DNA of 64,000 bases from Lyophyllum atratum (GCA_014905825.1 JACGCN010000007.1:1426001-1490000), one strand, 5' to 3'; positions 51,677 to 63,241 are shown, counted from the first letter of the stretch. Notes: generated by a model from the letters alone, not told the origin. Made by a program: numbers and translations.

Positions 51677-52875
51677 ATGCCTAAAGTTGCTCCCTTCGTG
51701 CCCAAGCCCGCAATCGAGAAGCTTCCTTTAGCTGTCCGCAAAGACAGTAAGCAAACACTGTTTTTCATGAGGGTTACCGAATCTAACACCAAGCGCCAGT
51801 TCGCGACAACTATGAATCAGAAAAGGCAGATTTCGAGGCAACCATTACTGAGCTCCTAGGAACACCTTTCCATATCAACATTAACGCGGGTGAGGTCTGG
51901 GCCTACAACCCACCCGACTCCAACACCTCCGCTGGAGGAACGCTCAAACGGTTCGTTTCGCACTCTGATCGTTTTTCAATCCATATGACTAACAGTAAAC
52001 TCTTAGCTACGTCGAGGGTTTCGTTGATGCGCTTAAATCCTACCTTACCAAATTCGGTGACGAGGGCAAGACACACTTCAATGAGGCCGTCACCCAGTCT
52101 GAACTCAGTGTCAATGTCAACGAACTCGGCGACAAAGCAAGCATATTCCCTCCCATGATAAGCGCTCGACTGACCAAGCTTGAAACTAACAACAGGCCGA
52201 GACTATCACTTGCGACGTTAAAGACGGCGTTTTCCGCATCCTTTTCCACCACCAGAAACTCGGCTACAATCAGAGCTACATCAGCGACCACTTGCTGAAG
52301 GCCATCGAAAATGTCCCCCGCGCCGGCTTCTCGGTCGTCGCCAAGCATTCGATCGAAGAGCACTACAACTCAGAGATCGAAGACGTCACCAAGGAAATTG
52401 GTGAAATTCTTGCCATGCCCGATGTTGTCCTCGACCCCAACTTCGAGGAGAACTATGCAGCCTTGTCGGTCAAGGAAGATAAGGACTGGCATCAGAACTT
52501 TGGCAAAGCGACATTCCAGTACTTTAAGTAAGTCTGTTCACATCGGCATCCTGACCCATTGATCCTCACGTAGCATGTTACAGCGATGGCTTGAAGTATC
52601 AGCTGAACAGCCAAGGCTTCAAGGGCGACGACATGCTCCAGGAAGGTATCGCCGAACTTCTTGAGTCCAAGACCTTCAAGGTTCGCGTTGTGAAGAAGAC
52701 GAAGAACAATGCCACTATCGAGACGATCCTCGAAGGCGGCGTCGTCTACATCCAGGTTAACATTCCGCCCTCTGGACATCTGTCTCATATGTACTGACAG
52801 CTCCCATAGATGACTCCTGAGAAGTGGTGGTACAACACCAGCGATGCCGGCAGAGGTCTCATTGACCTGCTTTAA
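51677..52875 (+). CDS. Conserved basidiomycete-type soluble protein, 306 aa, unknown function
   Basis: Six exons: 51677-51746, 51800-51950, 52007-52136, 52196-52527, 52584-52755 and 52810-52875, totalling 307 codons in phase. Intron 3 (52137-52195) is GC-AG with donor GCAAGC, since only that junction keeps ELGDKAETITCDVKDG in frame. Sequence blocks include GTPFHINVNAGEVWAYNPPD, GYNQSYISDHLLKAIENVPR, MPDVVLDPNFEENYAAL, QLNSQGFKGDDMLQEGI and VVYIQMTPEKWWYNTSDAG. I recall similar proteins in other Agaricomycetes but no named domain. No signal peptide. The strong TATA box suggests regulated, possibly high expression. Confidence 0.8.
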
Positions 52876-53723
52876 AGCCGCTCGTCGATCCATGCCTGGC
52901 CGCCATCTCTTGATACGTCCCGAATGTCCCGATTTATTGAAAGTGGCATACACAATACGTCGTCGATCGTAGATAGAGTTTATGAAGCTTTGACACCTAT
53001 GCTAGATAAATCAGAAACTCTATGCCATGATCGCTGTATTGATCACTGAGTCTATCAACGACACTCGTTACACGTTAGAGTCAAAGTCACTCTCGTGGTA
53101 TGCTTCCTGGGTGCGTTGACTCAGACTTTCATATCACCTCAGAACCATCATGATAGGACACCGAAAGTGATACATCTATTTAGGAAAGCAAAATACATTA
53201 TTACGCTTCAGACATTGGCAGCCCAGTCCCGAAGTCTGAATTCATCCACATGTCCCGAAAGATAGAATGCCTGAACAGTGCAACTCGTAACGGTGCGATG
53301 GCACGTAAGTGCATCCCCAAGAGTCGATCGGCCTATTTGTATCGCTTACCAGGATCAGACAGCCTCGACAGGTAAGTACGGACCTTCAACCCCGGTTCCG
53401 TCGCCGGGACCTCTGTGAACTGTGCATGGAGGATTTGCATATAGTGAGATAACGGTGTGCAGGGCCCAATGAGCACACGCGGTTCCTCGGGCTAGTCTTG
53501 CTCATTCATCGTCCAGCAGTAACGACTCGGGTTGTTAGCGAGCACGACGAGGAAGCACGTGGAATGACCGGTGTTGTAAAACATAAGAGGCGTAAGTTGG
53601 GCGAGAACGTTTGATGGCGCCGAAAAGCAAGCCCCGATTATGGATGTGGGATAAAACAATACGATAGATACATGGAAAGCACCTGTGCAGTAAGCTCTCT
53701 AAGGGCCGATACCCGCATCACGC
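52876..53723. other. Convergent intergenic region, nothing recognised
   Basis: Between the 306-aa gene (+) and the p24 gene (-), so it holds two 3' ends. No repeats or RNA genes were recognised. Confidence 0.5.
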
Positions 53724-54551
53724 TCAGTCAATGAGGTACTTCCGCTTGAAGAACGCCCGGAGGTGGAAAATCTGCCATACGCCCAGGCCGGCGAGCGAAA
53801 AAATTGTGAACCAGGCGAAGGTCTGAACGCGCGCGTTTGTCGAAGCTAAACGAGGGGTGAGCAATAACATAGGGGATAACGGGTTTAGCACACGCACAGT
53901 TGGTGTCGGTGAATTTCTCTTCGCGTGTTTTGAGGTACCCCATCTCGTCGACAATCTCTTTAACGATTCCTTCCAGCTTCCGCATCTCTGTCTCGAGTCC
54001 TGAGAGGGACTCCTGGTTGGCAATGGCGCTGTGGGAAGTAATTGTCAGTTGAAGAACCATAACCATAGGAAATTTATAGCGCACTTGTAGTCGACGGCAT
54101 CGGCGCCAATGTCGACGTCGAGGTCAACTACGCGGAACAGCTTTGATGCTGCATCGTACGACACGTCTATACAGAAAAATTAAGTCTTATTCTCCTTGCG
54201 TCTGATAGATACCGAGGAATACGCACCGCCTTCAATATGGTTCTTGAAGCAAACTCCAACCTCTCCCTCGCCATGCGTCGTAATAGCCAGCCTCGACTCG
54301 CTCTTGATGCCCTTCTTGCTGAGGTAAACATTCTTCTTCGGACTCGAGTCCACGATCTCAATGTCCACACGCTGGTTGGCACCAGCCCCAACGTTCGCCG
54401 TTACGATGACCAGCGCATTGGGGTGCGCAGTATTCCAAATGCATTTCGGTGGGGGGTATCGATGTGCTTGGAGATTAAACTTGATTGCATGTATCGGAAC
54501 CGACAGAAAGAGGAGTGTTGAGAGAATTGAGAGCGGGAGTGATGAAAGCAT
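53724..54551 (-). CDS. ERV25: p24/emp24 family cargo receptor, Erv25-like, 219 aa
   Basis: Type I membrane protein cycling between ER and Golgi in COPII and COPI vesicles, helping to select cargo such as GPI-anchored proteins. Four exons: 54551-54227, 54166-54085, 54028-53898 and 53845-53724, totalling 220 codons. A signal peptide (LSTLLFLSVPIHA) precedes a GOLD domain with its two cysteines (PPKCIWN and GVCFKN). A coiled coil follows (LSGLETEMRKLEGIVKEIVD, then YLKTREEKFTDTN), then the membrane segment (AWFTIFSLAGLGVWQIFHL) and the short tail RAFFKRKYLID, with the phenylalanine pair and basic residues used for coat binding. The downstream ATG at 54551 is preferred over 54638 because it directly precedes the signal peptide. 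Delta (Erv25) type is suggested by the coiled coil and tail. Confidence 0.92.
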
Positions 54552-54890
54552 GGGGAAACCTCGGACGGCGGAAGGGTATGGTCCAGAGGCGTACTTATGA
54601 TGTCGTGAAAGGACTGTATGGTCGATAGATACACTCAATTAGTGAGTATCTCAGTAAGTCGTCGTTCGCTCTCACTGGCGGATTTCGTGGTCGGAGGTGC
54701 AGGACGACGTGGGTGTCTGGATCGAGGGGTATTGCCTTGTGTTCCAAACTATCACAAATACTGTCCAGGCACAGTCGCAGTGACTTCGACCGAGGCCTAC
54801 CAGCAGGCCTCATGTAGGCCTCGAGGCCTCTCTCAGGCTCTCTAGGACCTTCCTCTTTCAAAGACTCTTTGTCACCGCCCACGCTGAGCA
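54552..54890. other. Divergent promoter region between p24 and the NLR-like gene
   Basis: 339 nt holding both start regions. A short palindromic word AGGCCTCGAGGCCT lies near 54816. No gene. Confidence 0.5.
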
Positions 54891-57800
54891 ATGACTTCAC
54901 TATGGCGCATTCTCTCTTCTTCTTTCGTCATGCTCGCTGTCGCTGTGTTTGCGATTCTGAAAAGGAATAATGCATCCTTGCGGAATCCTATCGAGCTACT
55001 GGTCCCTTCGCCGCAACATCTCGATAATCAATTTGGCTTATTCGAACTGGCTCCTGGCACAGATCCGGTCGTAGAGTGCGTGCAGTGAATGCATCATAAC
55101 ACAACAGATAAAATCCATAATGCTTGCATACACTTAGCATTGTAGCCATCCATGGACTGGATGGACATTATAGAGATTCGTGGACGGCGGCGAATGGAAA
55201 GTTCTGGCTCCAAGACTTCTTGCCCGATAAAATCCCGCAGGCGCGAATAATGTCGTATGGTTACGACGCCTACACACGCAATCGACCTCAGTTGTCAGAC
55301 ATGACCATACATGATCATGCAGAGACTCTAATGGCTGCCTTAGCCGCCGAGCGAGAAGAAACTGATGTCAGTCATGAAACCCTCCATGAATTCGTTCTTC
55401 TCATCGTCGTGTAGACCCAGCGGCGACCTATCATTTTCGTGGCGCATAGCCTTGGTGGTATTGTCCTGAAAAATGTGAGTCAAGATGTATGGTTTTCGAA
55501 GACGTCGTGTGACTTTGGATAGGCCATGGTTCAAGCTCATTTGTCCACGAGAAGCAATAAGTTCCATCATAAGTCTGTCGAACTTTCAACCTACGGAATC
55601 AACTTTCTTGGAACACCACATCTGGGCACTGATACCGACCTTGCAGATCTTCTTCTGAGCATACAATCCATCTATTCTGACACGAATGACGCCGTTCTTC
55701 GTGACCTTGCACTCCATTCTCCTGCACTACAACAACAACTCTCACAGTATGCATCGATAAGCGGAAACTACAAGACTAATTTCTTTTTCGAGACATTCGA
55801 TACTGAATTATTTGGTGGTGTGAGGAAAAGGGTGCGCTCTTCCATTATATCGGAACGCTAATGGTTTAAAATGAGAGACCTTTAGCTTGTTCCCAAATTC
55901 TCTGCAGTTGTTCCAGGTGCGACGGATGTGGACTCAATTCCTCTGCACAAGGACCACGTGGATATGGCGAAGTATGAGAGCGACAAGGACGGTGACTTCC
56001 AATCCATTGTTTCGCACTTGATGAACATGGTCAAGGCTGCTCCCGCTAAGATTGAAAAGCAATGGGAGTCGGACGACCGGCATGAGGGTGAGTAGTATGC
56101 TTGAACTCGTCCTCGAAGCTATCTCCATCTTTTTTGTAGAAATGAGCCAGAAAGAGAAAGCTGGAATACAAATAATGAGTCTCGGTGCGTATTGTTACCT
56201 AGTTCCTCTACGGTCGACTCTAAATTGGTTCATTTGCAGCCGAGAGAGGTCTGTTCCGGATAGCCTTTGTTTCAAAGCTTTACGACTCATACAGCACCTC
56301 ATCCAGCCACTCTGAATACGCTCCCTTACGCCGACGGTGCTTCTTATAACGTGGAAAAGGGCTGCCTGCTCGGCACGAGAGCGGTTATCGTTGATTCCAT
56401 TTTAACGTGGATCAAATCAGCCAACCACACCAAGGCTGCGGAAATTTATTTCCTGACTGGTGGTGCGGGTGTGGGGAAGACGTCAATTGCCCATACCGTC
56501 GGCCAACGGTGCGAAGGCGAAAGTCTCTTGATGTCATCTTTCTTCTTTGATGCACAGATGTCACAAATTAGACCTGCATACTTATTCAGTACCATAGCGC
56601 GTAACCTGGCCGAAAGAAGCACAACCTTTCGACGACAAATCGTGCATGCGCTCGAGAAAACGAAGAGTTTGGCAGGCGCGGCTGTCTTTGACCATTTCAC
56701 AGAATTGATCCTCAAACCGTCTCGTTCACTGCGCGATGACGAACCCGTGGTCATTGTAGTCGATGCGCTGGACGAAGGAGATCTTCGAGAAACCCTCCAA
56801 GTTCTGCGAGTTCTCCGTGATGAGGTTCCCAAGCTCCCCGGGACATTGCGCATACTCATCACCGCAAGGATGACGCCAGACATTGAATTTTATCTTCAAG
56901 ACAAGCCTCACGTGCGAACGGTATCCATCAATACAGACGACGAAAGCAATAGAGATGACATAGTTATCTATTCTCACCACGTACTGCGGGATATCGCAAT
57001 ACAGAAGCGTCTTGGCGGCGATTGGCCAAGCCCGTTGCTGTTGAAAGACTTCATTTCGAGATCAGGCGGACTCTTCATCTGGGTTTCTACAGTTTACGAC
57101 CTCCTTCGCTCGTCTGTGAATGCAGATAAGCAACTCAAGTCGATCATTTCATCAGATACTTCACCTCACCTGTCCCCCGAACAGATCATGGACGAGCTAT
57201 ATCTGGCCATTCTCCAAAGGTGTAACTGGAAGGATACTGACTTCGCCCACGGGTATCACCTAATCATAGGATCCGTAATGGCTGCGAGGACACCCCTCTC
57301 AATATCTGCACTACAATCATTGCATCGTCACACGTTAACATTCCCAATCCGAAATCTCCTCTTACCAGTCGCATCCCTCCTTACGGGCATCGCAAACGAG
57401 GACTCGCCTATACAGATACTGCACCAATCTTTGAAGGACTTCATCACAATTCGCGCTCGATCCTTGCCGAGCAGTCAAGATATTTACATAAACGAAACAC
57501 AACACAGCCAAAGACTTGCGCTTCTATGTCTCGTCGTACTAAATGAAGACTTACCGCAGATTGCATCGACAGTGGGGGGCTACCTGGCAGCGACGGAGTC
57601 AGAAGGAATTCCAGAGATCGCTGGACATCCGTTTTCGGCACATCTGCTATATGCATGTGAGTTCTGGATGGACCATCTCGTCACCGTCGAGCAGCCAACA
57701 CGAGAACTCGTTGAAGCGTTGCGCGTATTTCTGTCGACCAACGTGATTACCTGGATGGAGGTTGTGACCCTTACACGACAATTCGAAGGACTTTCGAGGC

Positions 57801-59433
57801 TTAGGGAGTGGATTGAGGTAGTTCTTTTCCATCACTCTCATCGCCAATATATCCTAACATTACTTTCTAGAAAGAGCTCTCGAGCGACCGTGATATAGCA
57901 AATTCCATGGTGACTGGGGAGATAGCTCAATCGCTCCTTCACTTATCGGACAGATTGAGGTACATGGATCGTCGAGGAGAAGCTTTGGAAGCGATCGAGG
58001 AAGCCGTCCGGCTGTACCGACTCCTTGCCCATGCGCAGCCCACTGCATTCAATGCAGGCCTTGCACGATGTCTGAACCGCGTGGCTTACAGACTCTCTGA
58101 CCTAGGACATCAAGAGGAAGCCTTGAAGGCCGACAAAGAAGCTGTTGGGATATACCGACTGCTCGCAAAGACAAAACCCAATGTGTTCGAGGGAGATCTG
58201 GCGTCGTGTCTAAGTAGCCTCGCAAGCAAACTTATTGCGCTCGGACATCGACAAGAAGCCGTCAAAGCTTCCGAAGAGGCCATAGGAATCTATCGACAGC
58301 TCGCAACGACACGCCCGACTGAATTCAACTCGCATCTCGCTGATTCCCTTCAAGTCCTTGGGGAAGGACTGTTGGCACTTGGACGTCGAGAAGAAGCCTT
58401 GATGGCCCTTGAGGAAGCTGTCGCCTTATATCGCACACTTTCGCAGACACGTCCAGGAGCATTTAGCGACGGCCTGGCATGGGGTTTGCATAGTCTTGCA
58501 GACATGCTCACCAGGCTTGGACGTCGAGAGGAGTCCTTGAAAGCCGTTGAAGAAGCCGTCGGGATGTTTCGACCACCAGTGGAACGTCCAGATTCCAGAT
58601 GGTATCTTCCGAGCGCCCTGCATGAGCTCGCATACAGCCTTTTCAAGGTTCAGCGACAGCAAGAAGCCTTAGCGTCCGCCGAAGAAGCTATCAGGCTGTA
58701 TCGAGAATTGTTAACGGCACACCCAAATGTGTTCGACTCCGAGCTTGCGTGGTGCCTGGAGACCCTTGCGCTTGTGCTCTCTGCCCTTGGTTGTCGAGAA
58801 GAAGCCTTGAACGCGAGTAATGAAGCTGTCTCGCTGCATCGTCCACTCGCGGAGGCACATCCTAGTGCATTTAACCATGCCCTCGCACGGTCTCTGAACA
58901 ATGAAGCATACATGTTTTCCGACCTTGGGCATCGATACGACGCCTTACGCGCCGCCGAAGAATCAAACTCACTATTCCAGCCACTCGCAAAGGCACATCC
59001 CAAAGCGTTCAACGAAGATTTTGCATGGTCCTTGACCAGCCTCGCGAACAGGCTTGCAGAATGTGGGCGTCGGGATGAAGCTTTGAAAGCTTCCGAGCAA
59101 GCCATCCTTGTGTATCGAACAGGCATTACAGCGCTTCGCGATGATGAAGTTGGCCAAGACTTTTCGGAGTCGCTTGTTGTATTCGCGCAGCGGCTCTCCG
59201 CGCTTGGATATCGAGAAGATGCCTTAGCAACTATTCATGAAGCCATCGCGATGTATCGACGACTTTCAACGGCACGTCCCAAAGCATACAGCCAGGGTCT
59301 TGCATGGGATCTGCAGAACCTTGAAGACCTGCATACGAGGCTTGGATTTCGGCGCGCGTTGTTGGAAACCAGGCTCGAGGGACAGGGACAAGGTGAGGGG
59401 GGGGGGTTAATGATGTTAAAATCTGACCTGTAG
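54891..59433 (+). CDS. NLR-type protein: hydrophobic anchor, alpha/beta hydrolase, NACHT, TPR array, 1371 aa
   Basis: STAND-class NTPase with the layout of fungal non-self recognition and regulated-cell-death proteins. Eight exons: 54891-55075, 55138-55366, 55415-55474, 55523-55831, 55886-56087, 56140-56184, 56295-57817 and 57871-59433. Residues about 5-24 form a hydrophobic segment (LSSSFVMLAVAVFAIL). Residues about 60-330 are a SesB/PGAP1-like alpha/beta hydrolase: VAIHGLDG, nucleophile elbow AHSLGG (Ser about 150), INFLGTPHLG, and IPLHKDH with the likely catalytic His. The NACHT domain has Walker A GGAGVGKTS (about 399) and Walker B VVIVVDALDE (about 495), then RILITAR. From about 870 there are ten full and one partial TPR-like repeats of about 44 residues, ending just before hairpin repeats. 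Intron 6 (56185-56294) is the least certain junction. Effector, trigger and partners are inferred from architecture only. Confidence 0.82.
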
Positions 59434-59603
59434 GTAGAGATAAGATATGAGATCCCTAGTATCTCGGTAGAAGAACTAGTATATTATGCTGTACCTGTAG
59501 GTAGAGATAAGATATGAGATCTACAGGTACAGTCAGTAAGTGAGTCTGGGTAACGGTATAAAGTGGCTCACCCCTAGTATCTCGGTAGAAGAACTAGGGG
59601 TGA
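59426..59603. repeat. Interleaved direct repeats and two inverted repeats
   Basis: A 28-bp word starting ACCTGTAGGTAGAGATAAG occurs at 59426-59453 and 59493-59520. A 26-bp word starting CCCTAGTATCTCGG occurs at 59454-59479 and 59572-59597. Two hairpins are built in: GTACCTGTAG (59491-59500) with CTACAGGTAC (59521-59530), and TCACCCCTAG (59568-59577) with CTAGGGGTGA (59594-59603). The first repeat overlaps the stop codon of the NLR gene. Confidence 0.85.
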
Positions 59604-59691
59604 CTGGTATGGTAGGTAGGTATATATATGTAATGGTGTCCTTTGTGGTAATGAGATAAAGAGACCGTGAAATAAAGAAAGCTAATTATAG

Positions 59692-60265
59692 ATATCTGAT
59701 AAAGGGAGCGTGCACGCTTACGGTGCGCATCAGCCTTCTCGGGGTAAACGTCATGAAATGTAACAACCGTGGGCTGCGCCAAGAAGCGATCCTCGACGGT
59801 GCGTCGTTCTTCAACCGAAGGCCCGGGTGCGACTTCTTCATCATCCTCGTCTACAACTTCTCCTTCTGGAGAGGGCGAACGACTGGGAGGGACACCACGG
59901 TCTGGTTCCCATCCTTGCCCCTGATCGAAGTCGTCTTCATCTGAACTTTCTGCCACGACGACGCCCTGTTCGTTTCCCTCCTCGTCATCACCCATTCCAA
60001 AGTCCCCGATACCATAGTCTTCGCCAAAAAAATCACCGGCAAAGTGGGCTGGCTCAGGCACTCCATCGGATCCATCTGAGTCAGGAATAGGGCCACCCAA
60101 ATAGGTTTCGTCATCTATCTCCATGTCAGAATCACCAACATTCGGGAGGTAAGTGAGTGCCCGAAGGAAGACCTCGCGGCAGGCTGGAATTCTTGTTTGA
60201 CGAAGATGTGTGGCATGGGAGAGAGCAGAGGGAAACTCCACATCACAGCCTAGACATACGACCAT
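59692..60265 (-). mobile_element. Truncated 5' fragment of a transposase-like gene
   Basis: The minus-strand frame from ATG 60265 starts with a zinc-ligand-like region (CLGCDVEFPSALSHATHLRQ, then TRIPACREVF). It continues into a very acidic stretch (DFGMGDDEEGNEQG, SSDEDDFDQGQG) and RFLAQPTVVTFHDVYPEKAD, then meets a GTAAGC donor at about 59697. This resembles the N-terminal exon of large basidiomycete DDE transposases of the Plavaka/Kyakuja type, recalled from memory. Nothing of the catalytic part follows: the NLR gene's 3' region begins within 270 nt. It is therefore most likely a relic. A host gene with lost downstream exons is the alternative. Confidence 0.4.
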
Positions 60266-60418
60266 AGTTTTGACTTAGTCGTGACGATATAGCGGCTCTG
60301 ACTGATCGAAAATTCGTAAGGTCTCAGTCAGATCAATGGACACCTATACAGTTCCCAAATTCAGCCACATCATCACAAACAAAAAAACCGTCACTCACTG
60401 CAAGCAAACTCGCCCTTC

Positions 60419-63027
60419 ATGGGGAAAAGAAAACTTGTGATAATCGAAGACTCGGACGACGAAGGTACTGAATCCTTGGCAGGTGATCCTACTGAACCTG
60501 AAGGTTAGCTGGCGCTTTTCCTCGAGCCGTTCACGCTACTTACCCTGTCGTGTTATTCCTCAGCCCCTGCAAGTCTCACGCGAGGAGCTAAAAAGAAACT
60601 TCTTGATAACCCGAGTACATTGTCAATATTTCATAGCTATTCAATCTGACAAGCACTCACAGCATGGGATAAAAAAAAGACGAGAGCGACTTCGGCTGCA
60701 TCAAAGAAAGTCGCGAAAAAAGCTCCAAAGGCTGGTGAGGTGTTTACTTCGACTCATAGTAATGTGCTGTATTGAGCCCGATACCGTAGCTTTGGACCAC
60801 AAAGAAGATAGGCCGCCTGAAGATGTCACCAGTAAGTCTTATATTCCTAAACGTTGGCCATCTAAAATTTAACATGTCTTAGATCGTCCGAAATGCTACC
60901 CTGCAGCAGATTTGACAAAAGAAGATGACGATGTTGACCTCGAGCGGCTGAAAATCAAGCAGACGAGAACCTCGTATATCAAGACTTCTCAGAAATCGAC
61001 ATCCGACTCTGTGAAGCGTGGTAAGCCTGCTAACAATATAGCTCCAATCCGGGAGTCAGCCTCGAGTCTCTTCGATGATGAGATGGCGGCTGAATTGGAT
61101 GCACCAGAGGATCCATACGAGGCGATGGAAAGGGCAGAGATCGAGCGAGACCGTGAAGCAGACGCGTACAAGTCAGACGATGTTGACTTCGAGAAGCTTG
61201 ACGACACTGCAATGGCTGCAGAACTTGAGGCAGAGGTGCGTGTGACTATTTCTTGAAGGCCGTGAACACTGAGGATCTAATCACGCTTATCTTAGCGAGG
61301 CAGCTGGGCAGATGAACTTGAAGACGCACCTCCATCCGCTCGGAGTACCACCGTCGCATCCTCTAAGGCCAGTCAAGACCATGAGGCCATCGAAGAGCTA
61401 GAAGAAGCCTACCGTCGTTACCAGGTACGTTTCGCTCTGCCCCTCTTATCCTAGACAGGCCTGCAGACGTACACGGTAACTCCTTATTGACAGAAACTCA
61501 AAGCCGCTTCTGACATGCGCGCCAACCGTGGAGTTAAGACAATGGATGGAGGTAGTGCGGGAACGATAGCTGCAAAAGCAGTGGGCGTGACAGCTTTGAT
61601 CAAGGTGCGTCCGAGTCGCTGCTGGCCTGTTTTGCTTTCACATCCCTATCCTTTTAATTTCGGGTCGAAGGCTCCTTCAAGTGCAACAAAGGTCAAGGCA
61701 CCGTCTGGTATTCGTCAACAGCGGCACGAGAACGAGGTGAGTCACTGCTAGTATCCCTCACAGATCATCGTTACTTACTCTGTTGACTTCCAGCGTCCTG
61801 AATGGGCAGCCGACCACAGCCCCGTTCAAGCTCCAGGCAGGAAAACCAACTCGAAACCGGGCCACCTGGACCGTATCGCTCTCAACGTCAGAAGCGAGCC
61901 AGCTGCGGAGCACGTAGTCAAACTCGAAGACGGAATCCCAGTCCAGCCACGATACCCCGCCTGGACATCGTTGGTCATCGATGTCGACAATCCGTCAACA
62001 CTGCATTTGACCACCCAGCATTCTGAGGTTAGGAAGGTCGTTCAGAACTCAATGATCTTCCTCTGGGGGTTCTTCTGCTGGAACAACACATACCCGGATT
62101 CGATCACCCTCATCGAATACACGCGCAAGTCGCTTCTCAAGGCCGCGAAACACCTAGACAACGAAGCGATGATCGACCGCCTTTCAACCAACACTGACTA
62201 CGTGCAGCAGCTGTCAACGATTGTACGTGTTTTCTAATGTCCCTTAACGTTATCAACTGTTGGTATTTGTAGCTCAGTGGTCGGGTCAGCGTATGGCGTG
62301 TCAAGCCCAAGTCTAATGCAGTGTCTGCAATTAGCGCTGGTTATGGACTCTCCAACGACAACAAATTGCGTACGCGAGCTTGGATTAGGGACAGGTGTTA
62401 TATATATAAAGGAGATATCGCGGAGGAACTCGGGGTACGTTCCGAGGCCTCTCCCGAGCGTGATGAGCTAACTTTATTCATACAGACGCACACTCTGGAC
62501 GCGGCGCGCCCATACGAGAATCCGACACTCCTCTCTGTGATGGAGGAAGTCTTTTTTACAGGGACCACATCGATCGGCGCTCGACTTCCATCAAAATTCA
62601 AGTCCTCGCTCAAGGATAAACCCGATGAGAAAGAGGTTCCCATCCCGATGCTCGCACACGTAGCAACGGGTGTAAGTCATAACAACATTTGTAACTATTA
62701 TGCTTATTGTTACGTTAGATATATGCTAGTCTCAAGGAGCGTGAAGAAGGGCCCCATGTTCAAGCCGACTTCGGAAGTGGGGTGTTCGAGAATACCTACA
62801 AACGTCACGTCGACTTCTTGGAGTCCATTCGCAGGGATGCGCCGAAGAAATTTCATGGTATGATGCACCGTATCTACATGAAAGTTACTAGGTGCATTGA
62901 TTAGTAGATCCGCTTTTTTCTGTGTCTTATGCCATAGTATTCTAGTGGCGGGCAATTGGCGGCCTCCGCTTCCGACAGCAAGGAGTTCTCAAGCCTATTC
63001 GACTTGTCCAAAATGGTTGATGAATAG
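60419..63027 (+). CDS. DUF6532-domain protein with acidic/basic N-terminal region, 656 aa
   Basis: Agaricomycete family of unknown function. Thirteen exons: 60419-60503, 60564-60614, 60663-60734, 60760-60831, 60883-61235, 61296-61424, 61494-61604, 61671-61736, 61794-62222, 62273-62434, 62486-62671, 62719-62891 and 62946-63027, totalling 657 codons in phase. The start MGKRKLVIIEDSDDEG is basic then acidic; Lys-rich stretches (DKKKTRATSAASKKVAKKAP) suggest nuclear location. The middle is charged (EAIEELEEAYRRYQKLKAAS). The C-terminal 270 residues form the DUF6532 domain: EVRKVVQNSMIFLWGFF, SGRVSVWRVKPKSNAV, DIAEELGTHTLDAARPYENP, EVFFTGTTSIGARLPSKF, GSGVFENTYKRHVDFLESI. Many family members lie near transposons, as here. 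Several N-terminal exons are short and were placed by phase only. Confidence 0.72.
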
Positions 63028-63042
63028 TCGGATATTACAGTT

Positions 63043-63241
63043 GTCACTACATATATAACTAGGAATGTTTAGATATCGTGTCTACAATATACCAGTATTT
63101 TAGTGACAATCTCAGGCAATCTCAATAATTGTTAGACGAGACTTGAGATTATGTCTAATTCACATATTCTGCCATTTATCAGTAATTATGTGTAAATGGT
63201 AGTATTTAGCAGTTCGGGATTTCCCTGATGAGATCTCAACA
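63043..63241 (-). repeat. Probable 3' LTR of the copia element (left edge approximate)
   Basis: Read on the minus strand, the pol stop at 63290 is followed by a purine-rich tract (GGGTGAGGAGGAG) and then TGTTGAGATCTC at 63241, the expected polypurine tract and LTR start. The LTR's far end is not sharp; a TGTCACTA near 63043 on the plus strand is a candidate boundary. No second LTR lies in the window to confirm it. Confidence 0.45.

Noticed and set aside
59568..59607. Hairpin followed by CTGG, considered as a Helitron 3' end
   Set aside because: The spacing is wrong (Helitron hairpins lie about 10 nt before CTRR) and no Rep/helicase is nearby.
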